A stretch of DNA of 64,000 bases from Veillonella parvula (GTDB lineage: Bacteria; Bacillota; Negativicutes; Veillonellales; Veillonellaceae). The translations under genes and the position numbers were made by a program. Under the pieces are notes generated by a model. The model was not told the origin of the DNA and did no database searches. It saw only the letters and a list, made by a program, of their open reading frames with translations. The stretch lies in contig NZ_CP138632.1 of the NCBI RefSeq assembly GCF_036456085.1, positions 620,001 to 684,000 of the forward strand, written 5' to 3'. Shown piece by piece: positions 27,957-37,169 of the stretch. How positions within the stretch are numbered: position 1 is the stretch's first letter; every line of letters starts with the position of its first letter.

Positions 27957-28319
27957 TTATACTCCTTCAAATGGAACTCGACCAGCATCATTCCACAATT
28001 CTTCTAGACTGTAGAATTCACGCAATTCATCACCACCAAAGACATGACAAATTATATCGCCAAAATCCAATAAGATCCATTCACCTTCACGATAACCTTC
28101 TCTATGCTGTACTGTTATACCTAATTCGGCTGCTTTATCTTCCATTTCATCAGCAATACTTTGAGATTGCTTACTATTATTTGCACTAACAATTAAGAAA
28201 TAGTCGCCTAACATAGAAATTCCTTCTAAATCAAGAATCTCAATATCTCTCCCCTTTTTATCAAATGCAGCTTGTGCAAGCTCTAATACGATTTGTTTAA
28301 TATCTTCTTTCTTTTTCAT
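27957..28319 (-). CDS. rsfS: Ribosome silencing factor
   Basis: RsfS binds L14 of the 50S subunit and blocks subunit joining when nutrients are short. The 120-residue product has the DUF143 signature, including DYFLIVSANNSKQSQSIADEM within about 39-59 and a WILLDFGDIICHVF stretch near 86-99. It follows the LCP-like gene by 16 bases in the nadD-yqeK-LCP-rsfS order. Confidence 0.95.
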   Translation of the reverse strand: MKKKEDIKQIVLELAQAAFDKKGRDIEILDLEGISMLGDYFLIVSANNSKQSQSIADEMEDKAAELGITVQHREGYREGEWILLDFGDIICHVFGGDELREFYSLEELWNDAGRVPFEGV

Positions 28320-28335
28320 TATTTAGCCTCTTATC

Positions 28336-29457
28336 TTATCGCTTACTACCGCTCTCCTCACCAGGTTCTGTTGGCTTTGTAATAGTGCCACCATTATGTT
28401 CTGATTCAGGTGCAACCTTCGACGTACTATTAGTTGGTGCAGATATAAATTGTGTCATTTCATTAGCTGGCAAATTACCCATTGTTATCCCTACTAAACG
28501 TTGAGCTTCCGTAGGGTTTACCTTCCAATAAGTCGTTTCACCTATAAGCTCTTTTTCTCCAGGAAGAATATAGAAATGAATTTCTTCCTTATTAATTTTG
28601 CTCGCATTGTATACCAACTTAATAGCATCTAAAGTAGAAATATTACTATCATAATGATCCCAAATACGCCAAATATGCCATGCATTTGTTAAGAAAAATG
28701 CATTATGTTCTTGTTCCACCCACAATTTTAGGAATCTTTCTTGTCGTTGCACACGAGTAAAGGTATCGTGTTTAGGATCTGAATATCGTAAATACGCTAA
28801 GGCATTATTACTATCTAAAGTTTGGTAACCACGTCGCAAATCAATATCTATATTGCCTTCTGCATCAATATGTTCCATCGGTTGTTCTACATAAATTTGC
28901 TGATTTCCTAACACATCATTAGTTTTCTTGAAGGCAGTTTGATTAACTACTACATAGTACGGGATTGAAATATGGAACATATCCTCAATAACAGCTTTAG
29001 TAAGTTCAATGCCTCCTTTTTCATAAATACTATTTAACATAGTCGCATCGGTTTGATCACGATTATCGATTTTACTATTACTTGGAATGCCGATAACGTC
29101 CATCGTTTTTTGATCAAGGTTTACAGATAATAGGAATAGACTATCACCTTGACTAGGATTATTGTCATCAGTGCCGATAACCAAAATATATAAAGGTTTA
29201 TCTAAGCCTTTTTGCTCTACTGATACAGTATTTGCGTCCTGTTTATTTCCACTATCTGTCACGGCTTCAGTAGCTTCAGTAGTTCCTACAATTGCTCTAT
29301 ATGCATAAGATACACCACTATATATGCCATACCCTATCCCACCGAGCAAAGTGAAAACTACAACAATAGCCAAAATAACTCTAGGCCACTTCACAGATGG
29401 CTTTTGTTGACGTCTTTTTCTACGTCGGCGAGCTCTTGCACGTTCACGTTCGTCCAT
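28336..29457 (-). CDS. LCP (LytR-CpsA-Psr) family protein, degenerate active-site motif
   Basis: The protein is 373 residues. A very basic N-terminal tail (about 1-24) and one membrane segment (about 26-48) precede an extracytoplasmic LCP domain (about 88-330) and an acidic-polar C tail. LCP proteins transfer undecaprenyl-linked glycopolymers to the cell wall. The domain keeps GDSLFLLSVNL (typical SDTMMLVSI) and TRVQRQERFL (typical GRTERQQ). The usual IPRDT block, however, reads IPSNS (124-128), so its arginine and aspartate are missing. Activity is therefore uncertain. It lies between yqeK and rsfS, 12-16 bases from each, in one transcript. Confidence 0.82.
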   Translation of the reverse strand: MDERERARARRRRKRRQQKPSVKWPRVILAIVVVFTLLGGIGYGIYSGVSYAYRAIVGTTEATEAVTDSGNKQDANTVSVEQKGLDKPLYILVIGTDDNNPSQGDSLFLLSVNLDQKTMDVIGIPSNSKIDNRDQTDATMLNSIYEKGGIELTKAVIEDMFHISIPYYVVVNQTAFKKTNDVLGNQQIYVEQPMEHIDAEGNIDIDLRRGYQTLDSNNALAYLRYSDPKHDTFTRVQRQERFLKLWVEQEHNAFFLTNAWHIWRIWDHYDSNISTLDAIKLVYNASKINKEEIHFYILPGEKELIGETTYWKVNPTEAQRLVGITMGNLPANEMTQFISAPTNSTSKVAPESEHNGGTITKPTEPGEESGSKR

Positions 29458-29469
29458 ATAAAAACTCCA

Positions 29470-30042
29470 TTATTTACAAGATTTTAATACATCATTACGA
29501 CCAAGAATGGTCAAAGGATAAATTGAAAGATGTTGCTCAATAAGGTGGTTAATAGTATTGTCAAAACCAAGCAATACAGCCTTATTTAGATCTTTTTTAG
29601 CCACATTTCGAAGTTCATCAACACCTGGAAAATCACGATTGGGTTCAATATAATCTGCTAAGAATATAACTTTATCTAATTTAGACATTCCCACCTTACC
29701 AGTTGTATGAACACGAATAGCTTCTAAAATCTCTGAATCGGTTATAGAGAACTCAAGTTTAGCTCGAATCATACCTGCTAATCCATGTAAAAGATTACCA
29801 TTGGCTAATAATTTTTCATCAGCTTTGTAATTATTCTCCTTCACCAAATCTTGCATCTCTTTCAAAGGCATTTCTTTAGCACAATCATGTAGCAATGCCG
29901 CTAATCGTGCTTTTTCTACATCAACATTATAAAGTTTAGCCAACTGAGTTGCGGATTCAACAACACCTAGAGTATGCTTAAAACGTTTTTTCCCCATCCA
30001 TTGGCTTACCCTATGTTGTATTTCATCAAACGATAACATCAT
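29470..30042 (-). CDS. yqeK: HD-domain protein YqeK (Ap4A hydrolase-like)
   Basis: YqeK is an HD-superfamily phosphohydrolase; Bacillus and staphylococcal homologues split diadenosine tetraphosphate to ADP. The 190-residue product has HTLGV (metal His) near 23, the LLHDCAKEMP motif near 49-58, HGLAG near 85 and IRVHTTGK near 108. It starts next to the nadD stop (GGAAGG, then ATG 30042). The nadD-yqeK pairing is conserved. Confidence 0.93.
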   Translation of the reverse strand: MMLSFDEIQHRVSQWMGKKRFKHTLGVVESATQLAKLYNVDVEKARLAALLHDCAKEMPLKEMQDLVKENNYKADEKLLANGNLLHGLAGMIRAKLEFSITDSEILEAIRVHTTGKVGMSKLDKVIFLADYIEPNRDFPGVDELRNVAKKDLNKAVLLGFDNTINHLIEQHLSIYPLTILGRNDVLKSCK

Positions 30043-30657
30043 TTATTCCTTCCCATATATATGGTTTTCTTCTATATAATCCACTACACATTTAGGCAAC
30101 ATATAACGAACGGTCTTTCCAGACCGTAAGCGCTCTCGTAAATACGTAGCAGACAATTTCATTTCAGGCACTTCCATAACATGTATTTTTTCACGTGCTT
30201 TAGATCCTAACTCATCCAAAGTAGAATCAATAGCACTTGATCCATCTGGCCTAGTAGCTCCAATAAAATGAACCTCATCTATAAGTTCATCTATAAATTT
30301 CCAAGTCGGTAATGCACGAATAGTATCAGTCCCTGCAATAAAGTAAAATTCAACAGTAGGACCATATAGTTTTTTAAAATATTGAATCGTATCAACGGTA
30401 TACGAAGGGCCTTCTCGGCGCATCTCTACATCAGAAATTTCAAAAGTTGGATTATCCGAAACTGCGGCCGCCGTCATAGCATAGCGATGATGACTATCAA
30501 TCACATCATGTTGCTTATGTGGTGGAATACGAGCAGGTACAAAGATAACCTTTTCTAAATTAAAGCTTTCACAAGCCACCTCTGCAATCATTAGATGACC
30601 TAAATGAATGGGATTAAATGTTCCACCAATTATACCTATACGACGTTTATCTACCAT
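30043..30657 (-). CDS. nadD: Nicotinate-nucleotide adenylyltransferase
   Basis: NadD adenylates nicotinate mononucleotide on the way to NAD. The 204-residue protein has GGTFNPIHLGHL at 11-22 and the C-terminal LSATYLRERLRSG near 169-181, both typical. Its first bases overlap the 3' end of the small membrane protein gene in another frame, suggesting coupling to proA. Confidence 0.97.
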   Translation of the reverse strand: MVDKRRIGIIGGTFNPIHLGHLMIAEVACESFNLEKVIFVPARIPPHKQHDVIDSHHRYAMTAAAVSDNPTFEISDVEMRREGPSYTVDTIQYFKKLYGPTVEFYFIAGTDTIRALPTWKFIDELIDEVHFIGATRPDGSSAIDSTLDELGSKAREKIHVMEVPEMKLSATYLRERLRSGKTVRYMLPKCVVDYIEENHIYGKE

Positions 30658-30800
30658 AATGTGGTCACTCCCTTAATGACAATGACACAAATAATGATGA
30701 ATATGAGCAATGCTTTTATATAGGATATCCATTCATATCGTCCCTTTGGTGTTTGAATGTATCTATAGTATGCCCTTAAAAAATAATATAATTTCTTCAC
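30651..30800 (-). CDS. Small single-span membrane protein of unknown function
   Basis: I found a 49-residue reading frame filling the gap between proA and nadD. Its GTG start overlaps the proA stop as GTGA and its stop lies just inside nadD, so it is coupled on both sides. The product begins with KKLYYFLRAYYRYIQ, has a polar middle (TPKGRYEW), then one hydrophobic segment of about 20 residues (AYLLIF-like: ALLIFIIICVIVIKG), and ends TTLW. The basic-aromatic head before the span suggests a cytoplasmic N terminus. I do not recognise a family. No strong separate ribosome site is seen; start by overlap is likely. Conservation would confirm it. Confidence 0.6.
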   Translation of the reverse strand: MKKLYYFLRAYYRYIQTPKGRYEWISYIKALLIFIIICVIVIKGVTTLW

Positions 30801-32056
30801 GTCCGTACTTGGCCTTCTCCAAATACAAAATATTTATAAGATGTTAGAGCCTGTAACCCCATAGGACCTCGAGCATGGAGTTTTTGTGTACTAATGCCAA
30901 TCTCAGCACCAAAGCCAAACTCAAAGCCATCTGTAAAACGTGTAGATGCATTATGATACACAGTAGAGCAATCCACTAAATTCATAAACACATTAGCACG
31001 CATAGGTTCATCTGTGATAATAGCCTCAGAGTGATGTGTAGTATACCGATTCACATGATCAATAGCTTCTTCAAGATTTTCAACGATACGCACATTTAAG
31101 TCCATATCATTGTATTCTGTGCTGAAAGACTCTTCTGTTAGAGGAATTGTATTTACCATATATTGAGCTACAGCCTCATCACCATGAATACGAACACCAT
31201 ATTCTAGTAGTGCTATATTAAGGCGTGGTAAAAACTCTCTAGCCACAGCTTGATGAACTAGTAAGGTTTCCATAGAGTTACATACAGATGGACGTTGGAC
31301 TTTAGCATTGACTGCAATTTCTAAAGCCATCTCTAAATCAGCAAATTCATCAACAAAGGTATGACATACACCGCTACCAGTTTCAATAACAGGGATACTA
31401 CTATCTTCTACAACACGACGAATAAGTCCAGCACCCCCACGTGGAATGATTACATCAATATATTCCCGTTGTTGTAAAAGTACTCCAACCAGATCTCGAT
31501 CAAGCACCTCAACGAGTTGAATAGAGTCACCATTAATACCTAACGACTCTAAGGTATTCCGCATGATAGACACGATGATTTGATTCGTGTGAAATGCCTC
31601 CTTACCACCTCGTAAAATTGTAGCATTTGCTGTCTTTAAACAAAGAACACCTGCATCTATGGTTACATTAGGACGGGCTTCAAAGATAATACCAATTACA
31701 CCAAAAGGTACGGATCGCTTTTCAATAATCAAACCATTAGGACGAGTGATTGTTTCTATAATGGAACCTACAGGACTTTCAAGAGCAGCCACTTGACGCA
31801 CCCCTTCTGCCATTAAAGCAATGCGACTAGGTGTCAAAGTCAATCGATCTATCATAGTTCGAGGTAAATTATAGTCAACAGATTTTTCTAGGTCTAACTC
31901 ATTAGCCGCCATAATTTCATCTGTTTGTGCTTCTACAGCATCAGCAATTGCTAACAATGCAGAATCTAAAGTTTCTTGGTCGAGTTGGGCTAATTCAAAA
32001 GATGCCGTTTTAGCTCTCTGGCCCATATCTTTACAAATTTTTTCATACTGGTTCAT
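30797..32056 (-). CDS. proA: Gamma-glutamyl phosphate reductase
   Basis: ProA reduces glutamyl-5-phosphate to the semialdehyde in proline synthesis. The 419 residues show the aldehyde dehydrogenase fold with the FEARPNVTIDAGVLCLKTANA region (split around 130-150) and the catalytic cysteine in RPSVCNSMET near 253-262. Length is typical. It is nine bases downstream of proB, the classic proBA order. Confidence 0.98.
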   Translation of the reverse strand: MNQYEKICKDMGQRAKTASFELAQLDQETLDSALLAIADAVEAQTDEIMAANELDLEKSVDYNLPRTMIDRLTLTPSRIALMAEGVRQVAALESPVGSIIETITRPNGLIIEKRSVPFGVIGIIFEARPNVTIDAGVLCLKTANATILRGGKEAFHTNQIIVSIMRNTLESLGINGDSIQLVEVLDRDLVGVLLQQREYIDVIIPRGGAGLIRRVVEDSSIPVIETGSGVCHTFVDEFADLEMALEIAVNAKVQRPSVCNSMETLLVHQAVAREFLPRLNIALLEYGVRIHGDEAVAQYMVNTIPLTEESFSTEYNDMDLNVRIVENLEEAIDHVNRYTTHHSEAIITDEPMRANVFMNLVDCSTVYHNASTRFTDGFEFGFGAEIGISTQKLHARGPMGLQALTSYKYFVFGEGQVRT

Positions 32057-32065
32057 AGGATTTCC

Positions 32066-33187
32066 TCAGTGTAATAAAACTAGATTATTACGATGTACAG
32101 CCTCATCATAGGTCGTATTAATACCCAGAATCTCGGCTATATCATTTGTATTGTGACCTTTAATCGCCTTCATATCATCAATACTATAATTAATAAGTCC
32201 ACGACCAATTTCCTTATGATCATGATAAATGGAAATTGTATCACCAGGTCCAAAAGTCCCCTCTACTTCAATAATACCAGCGGGCAGAATGCTAGCACCC
32301 TTATCTAAAACAGCGCGAGCACACCCGTCATCAATCGTAATGGAGCCTTTTAATCGTTTACCAAAAGCTAACCAATGATGTTTACCAGATAAACTTGCAT
32401 CATGGGCTTCAAAGAGTGTCCCAATTTGTTCACCCTTACATACACGACGAACAGAATCCTCTACTTCACCTGAGGTAATAACCATTGGTACACCAGAATT
32501 TGTTGCCATATGAGCAGCTTTAATTTTTGTATACATACCACCCGTTCCCATATTAGAACCAGCACCACCTGCAATAGCATAGGTTTCATCGTTAATTTCA
32601 GAAACAGTTTCTATCAAAGTAGCATCTGGATTAGTGGCTGGGTTAGCTGTATATAAGCCTTCAATATCTGACAAAATGATAAGTAAATCTGCATCTACAA
32701 TACCTGCAACAGTAGCAGATAATGTATCGTTATCACCGATTTTAAATTCTTCGATAGCAACCACGTCATTTTCATTAATAATAGGAATAACGTTAAGTTG
32801 CAATAAAGTATGTAATGTATTACGCAAGTTAAGATAACTATGTCGTCCAGTACTATCCTCTTTCGTTAAAAGAATTTGCCCTACGGTTCGACCATATTCT
32901 CGAAACATGCGCTCGTACATATGAATGAGAATACCTTGACCTACTGCAGCAGCTGCTTGTTTTAATACGAGATCTCTAGGCTTTTCTTTAAAGCCTAAAG
33001 GGGCAAGACCTGCACCAGTAGCACCAGAGGAAACAAGAATAATCTCTTTACCTTGGTTAGCCAAATCTGATAATTGGCGCACTAATCTTTCAATACGCTC
33101 CAAATTTAAATGTCCGTTAGTGTAACAAAGCGTACTGCTACCAACTTTGACTACAATTCGTTTTGCATTAACGATGGCGCTGCGCAT
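32066..33187 (-). CDS. proB: Glutamate 5-kinase
   Basis: ProB phosphorylates glutamate as the first step of proline synthesis and is usually feedback inhibited by proline. The 373 residues comprise an amino-acid kinase domain (VVKVGSSTLC at 11-20, SSGATGAGLAPLG near 53-65, GTGGMYTKIKAA near 215-226) and a C-terminal PUA domain (about 280-365). It starts a proB-proA transcript; about 70 bases separate it from yhbY. Confidence 0.97.
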   Translation of the reverse strand: MRSAIVNAKRIVVKVGSSTLCYTNGHLNLERIERLVRQLSDLANQGKEIILVSSGATGAGLAPLGFKEKPRDLVLKQAAAAVGQGILIHMYERMFREYGRTVGQILLTKEDSTGRHSYLNLRNTLHTLLQLNVIPIINENDVVAIEEFKIGDNDTLSATVAGIVDADLLIILSDIEGLYTANPATNPDATLIETVSEINDETYAIAGGAGSNMGTGGMYTKIKAAHMATNSGVPMVITSGEVEDSVRRVCKGEQIGTLFEAHDASLSGKHHWLAFGKRLKGSITIDDGCARAVLDKGASILPAGIIEVEGTFGPGDTISIYHDHKEIGRGLINYSIDDMKAIKGHNTNDIAEILGINTTYDEAVHRNNLVLLH

Positions 33188-33258
33188 AGACTAACCTCCT
33201 AAGGTTGAAATTCTTAACTACGATGTATACAAATTTTTATGATCTACTAGATATAAAA

Positions 33259-33543
33259 TTATTTTGGCAAAATGATTTTAGGTTCTTTTTTAGCTTTATA
33301 TAAAACACCATTAAAACCAATCACTTGAACTAGTTCAGCGCCAAGCATATCTGCTAAGTCTTGAAAAATTGTCTTATCTTCAGGACTATTATTATGTAAT
33401 TTAACCTTAATAAGCTCACGTGCTGTAATCGCTGCACGAGCACTATCTATAACGCTATCCTCTAAACCATTTTTACCAATTTGGACAACCGGTGGTATTG
33501 TAGCCGCCAATGAACGTAAATACCGTTTTTGTTTTCCTGTCAT
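33259..33543 (-). CDS. yhbY: YhbY/CRM-domain ribosome-assembly RNA-binding protein
   Basis: This is a small (94-residue) CRM-domain protein that associates with pre-50S particles. The hallmark KQKRYLRSLA near the start, VVQIGKNGLEDSVI (about 18-31) and the GxxG-like loop region ending in GFNGVLYKA are seen. It follows obg by eight bases, a common ribosome-maturation pairing. Confidence 0.95.
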   Translation of the reverse strand: MTGKQKRYLRSLAATIPPVVQIGKNGLEDSVIDSARAAITARELIKVKLHNNSPEDKTIFQDLADMLGAELVQVIGFNGVLYKAKKEPKIILPK

Positions 33544-33551
33544 TATTACTC

Positions 33552-34823
33552 CTACTCTTGGAAAGTAAAGCGCTGATCGCCGATTACAACTTCATCACCG
33601 TCTTTACAGCCTTTTTCCTTCAATTTTGCATCAAGCTCCATAAAGCGCCAAATGCGTTGAAATCTACGAAGAGATTGATCATCGTCAAGATTTGTCATAG
33701 CTACTAATCGTTCAATACGTTTACCAGTAATGTAGAAAGCAGCATCATCACCACGAGTAATGACAAATTCTACATCTTGTTTTGCTTCGTATACAACTGT
33801 GTCATCATTTGCTTCAGGCTCTGGTTCGTAGTTTTCTACATAGTAGTAAGCTCGTTCCATAAGCTCTGACAAACCTTCACCACTTAAGGCGTTAATGAGA
33901 AATACTTCATAGCCTTTATCTTCAAAATATTTTTTTGTTTCGGGAATCGTCGTGTCATCAAAGACCATATCGATCTTATTGAGAGCTACAATTTGTTTCT
34001 TATTAGCCAATTTTTCAGAGTATTTACGTAACTCTTCATTAATCGCATCAAAGTCGACCTTAGGGTCTCGGCCTTCCATACCAGATACATCTAGAACATG
34101 AATTAAAATATTCGTACGTTCAACATGACGTAGAAAATTGTGACCTAAACCTACACCTTCACTAGCCCCTTCAATAAGGCCCGGAATATCGGCCAAAACA
34201 AAGCTACGATCTCCAGAAATTGTAACTACCCCAAGTACTGGTGTTAGTGTAGTAAAGTGATATGCTGCCACCTCTGGTTGAGCTTTAGATACTTTTCGCA
34301 AAATACTAGATTTACCAACAGATGGATAACCTAATAAACCTACATCAGCTAATACTTTAAGCTCTAATTGTAACCAGAATTCTTCACCAGGTTCACCCTT
34401 TTCTGCAAAGGTTGGTGCACGGTTAGCACTAGTTTGGAATCGAGCATTGCCACGGCCGCCACGACCACCTTTGGCAATAACAAAGGTATCGCCATCGTTG
34501 ACAAGATCGCAAAAGATTTTTCCTGTTTCCTCATCTTTAATTACTGTACCCAATGGAACTGGAATGATAAGAGGATCGGAACCTCGACCGTGCTTATTAG
34601 AGCTTTCACCATTACCGCCAGCTGGTGCCTTAAACTGACGTTTATATCTAAAGTCTACAAGCGTATTAATATTCTTGTCAGCTTTAAAAACAACATCCGC
34701 ACCTTTACCACCATCACCACCACTAGGGCCGCCATTTGGAACGTATTTTTCTCGACGGAAGCTGGACATACCATCCCCACCGTCACCAGCTTTAACAAAG
34801 ACGCGCGCTCTATCTATAAACAT
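33552..34823 (-). CDS. obgE: GTPase Obg (CgtA)
   Basis: Obg is an essential GTPase in 50S assembly and growth control. The 423 residues include the glycine-rich Obg domain (1-158, with GPSGGDGGKGADV). A G domain follows (GYPSVGKSS near 166-174, DIPGL near 213-217, NKID near 284). Then comes an OCT domain (about 345-420), typical of Firmicute Obg. It lies directly downstream of ctpA. Confidence 0.98.
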   Translation of the reverse strand: MFIDRARVFVKAGDGGDGMSSFRREKYVPNGGPSGGDGGKGADVVFKADKNINTLVDFRYKRQFKAPAGGNGESSNKHGRGSDPLIIPVPLGTVIKDEETGKIFCDLVNDGDTFVIAKGGRGGRGNARFQTSANRAPTFAEKGEPGEEFWLQLELKVLADVGLLGYPSVGKSSILRKVSKAQPEVAAYHFTTLTPVLGVVTISGDRSFVLADIPGLIEGASEGVGLGHNFLRHVERTNILIHVLDVSGMEGRDPKVDFDAINEELRKYSEKLANKKQIVALNKIDMVFDDTTIPETKKYFEDKGYEVFLINALSGEGLSELMERAYYYVENYEPEPEANDDTVVYEAKQDVEFVITRGDDAAFYITGKRIERLVAMTNLDDDQSLRRFQRIWRFMELDAKLKEKGCKDGDEVVIGDQRFTFQE

Positions 34824-34840
34824 AATTTAACTCCTATGCA

Positions 34841-35980
34841 TTATTGCTGTAATAGCTCTAATGCTTTTTTAATTTGAATATCATCTAATGTACTAGATGG
34901 ATGTACACCTTTTGGTAAATCGATTTCTACATCAGGTTTAATACCTGTTCCATCAATAACACGATCACTTGGCGTGTGGTACTTAGCAATAGTTACTTTA
35001 ATTCCTTCATCATCTAAACTAGGGAAAATAGTTTGAACGGTACCTTTACCATATGTATTAGTACCTACGATAGTGCCTAATTTACGATCTTGAACAGCCC
35101 CTGCTATGATTTCTGATGCACTAGCAGAGCCCTTATTAACTAAAACAACCAATGGCATAGCTACATCAGGTCCATCTGACTTATAAGTATCCTTTTTACC
35201 TGATCGATTTTGTACTGTTACGAGTGTACCTGGAGGCATAATATAGTTAGATATCTTTTCAGTAGTAGATAATAAACCGCCTGGATTATCTCGTAGGTCC
35301 AAGACAAGAGCCTTCATACCTTGAGATTGAAGCTCTTTATATTGAGTGGCAAAATCTTCTGCGGTATTTTCTGCAAACTGACTAATACGAATATATCCAA
35401 CTGTGCTAGTAAGCATTTTACTTTTAACAGTAGGCAAAACTATGGATTCACGAGTGATATCAAAATGCAACTTTTCACCATTACGTTCAATATCTAGAGA
35501 TACAGTAGTACCAGCTTCGCCACGAATACGAGAAGATGCTTCCTCTACCGGAATTTCAGTAGTGGATTGTCCATCGATAGCAATAATGTGGTCTCCAGGT
35601 TTAATTCCAGCTTTAAAAGCTGGTTGGTCTTCCATTACGCTAACTGCATATAGACCTTTATCATCAGTACCAAGGACCATACCAACACCAGCATATGTTG
35701 CAGATGTTTGCATTTTCATAGATTTATATTCTTCTGCATTTAAATAAACACTATGCGGTTCTCCCAAAGAGTCAATTAACCCCTTTAGCATACCATCATA
35801 AAGGGTAGTTTTAGCCATAGGTGTCATAAAAACTTGACTCGCAGTATAATAGGCTATAAATAATCTTGGTAGCCCCCAGAATGAACCGGAAAGATACCAA
35901 AATGTAAGCCACATAATAACAATGCCAGAGCCTATATATTTCAATAGACTCCATAACACTGTACGTGTATCAAATTTCAT
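34841..35980 (-). CDS. ctpA: Carboxyl-terminal processing protease (S41) with PDZ domain
   Basis: CtpA/Prc is a membrane-anchored serine protease that trims or degrades envelope proteins. The 379 residues have one N-terminal membrane segment (about 8-30), a PDZ domain (about 90-175, containing GIKPGDHIIAIDG) and the S41 core. The catalytic serine is in NKGSASASEIIAG and the lysine in TYGKGTVQ. ATG 35980 sits two bases after the preceding stop, implying coupling to the EnvC-like gene. It was chosen over the overlapping longer frame to 36016. Confidence 0.94.
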   Translation of the reverse strand: MKFDTRTVLWSLLKYIGSGIVIMWLTFWYLSGSFWGLPRLFIAYYTASQVFMTPMAKTTLYDGMLKGLIDSLGEPHSVYLNAEEYKSMKMQTSATYAGVGMVLGTDDKGLYAVSVMEDQPAFKAGIKPGDHIIAIDGQSTTEIPVEEASSRIRGEAGTTVSLDIERNGEKLHFDITRESIVLPTVKSKMLTSTVGYIRISQFAENTAEDFATQYKELQSQGMKALVLDLRDNPGGLLSTTEKISNYIMPPGTLVTVQNRSGKKDTYKSDGPDVAMPLVVLVNKGSASASEIIAGAVQDRKLGTIVGTNTYGKGTVQTIFPSLDDEGIKVTIAKYHTPSDRVIDGTGIKPDVEIDLPKGVHPSSTLDDIQIKKALELLQQ

Positions 35981-35981
35981 A

Positions 35982-37169
35982 TTATAAATATCCCATAGGA
36001 TCCACAGGATCCCCACTTATACGAACTTCAAAATGTACATGTGGCCCTGTACTATTACCTGTGCTACCAGCATAGGCAATAACTTGACCCTTACCTACAT
36101 CTTGCCCTTCAGAGACAGCAAGTTCAGAATTATGTCCATAAAGAGTAGACATGCCATTACCATGATCGATAACTACGGCATAACCATAGCCACCCATCCA
36201 ACCCGACCAAGCAACAGTACCACCATCTGCAGCATGAACAGGTGTACCTTCATCAACACCAATATCAATGCCAGAATGATAAATTGTAGTGCCCCAAATC
36301 GGATGTGTACGATAGCCATATGGAGAGGTAATTTCACCACTTACAGGCCACCCAAGTTGACCAGACCCTTGTACCCAAGAGTAAGTTGGTGAAGATTGTT
36401 GAGCCGCTGCTGCAGCACGAGCAGCGGCACGCTCTGCTTGACGTGCTTTCAATAACGCTGTAATCTGTGCAGAAGATGCATTTAATTCTTCTACTGCTTG
36501 CATTGCTGTAGCACGATCATTTTGAGCCTTTTGAAGAACTACCTCACGTTCTTTCTTCTTTTGCTCTATTTCAGCTCGTTTTGCCGCAGCTGCTTTTTCA
36601 AGCTCAACTAGTTTTGCGCGAGACTGTTCTAGTGCTTGCTTTCGAGCCGCTATTTCAGCGCGCTCTTTTTTGATTTCCTCAATTAATTTAATATCAGAAT
36701 CAATAATTCGTTTTAAAATTTCTAAACGATTAGCAAAGTCTGTAAAATCTTTAGATCCAATAACTACATCTAAGTAACTTAAACGACCATTAATATAAAT
36801 ATCACGTACACGCTTATAAAATACGGCTTCTCGCCCTTCTAGTCGCTTTTGTGCTTCAGCAAGTAATTTTTCATTCACTGTAATATCATTTTCAACAGCT
36901 ATACGTTGTTGTTGAATAGAATCCAATTGTTGCTGAGCCTGACGTAATTGTTCTTCGATTTGACGTAACTGTTCGGATACACTGACTATTACAGTTTCAG
37001 CATCTGCCTTTTTAGCATTTTGTTGATTAACTTGTTGTTGAATTGAATCAAGTTGATTTGTTAAATCTTCGTCCTCTGCAACGATGTATAATGGTGTTCC
37101 CAATACCACTATACCAGTCAAAATTGCCGCTACGAAGCGAGATTTAAATATACTATTATTCATAAACAT
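35982..37169 (-). CDS. EnvC-like M23 (LytM) murein hydrolase or activator
   Basis: The 395-residue protein has a signal peptide (about 1-30), a long coiled coil (about 33-245, rich in Q, K, E and A) and a C-terminal LytM domain (about 275-393). Zinc ligands appear intact: HSGIDIG, then HVHFEVR. It may therefore cut peptidoglycan itself rather than only activate amidases, as degenerate E. coli EnvC does. It starts inside the ftsX stop (TAATG), matching FtsEX–EnvC or FtsEX–PcsB type partnerships that couple wall cleavage to division. Confidence 0.92.
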   Translation of the reverse strand: MFMNNSIFKSRFVAAILTGIVVLGTPLYIVAEDEDLTNQLDSIQQQVNQQNAKKADAETVIVSVSEQLRQIEEQLRQAQQQLDSIQQQRIAVENDITVNEKLLAEAQKRLEGREAVFYKRVRDIYINGRLSYLDVVIGSKDFTDFANRLEILKRIIDSDIKLIEEIKKERAEIAARKQALEQSRAKLVELEKAAAAKRAEIEQKKKEREVVLQKAQNDRATAMQAVEELNASSAQITALLKARQAERAAARAAAAAQQSSPTYSWVQGSGQLGWPVSGEITSPYGYRTHPIWGTTIYHSGIDIGVDEGTPVHAADGGTVAWSGWMGGYGYAVVIDHGNGMSTLYGHNSELAVSEGQDVGKGQVIAYAGSTGNSTGPHVHFEVRISGDPVDPMGYL

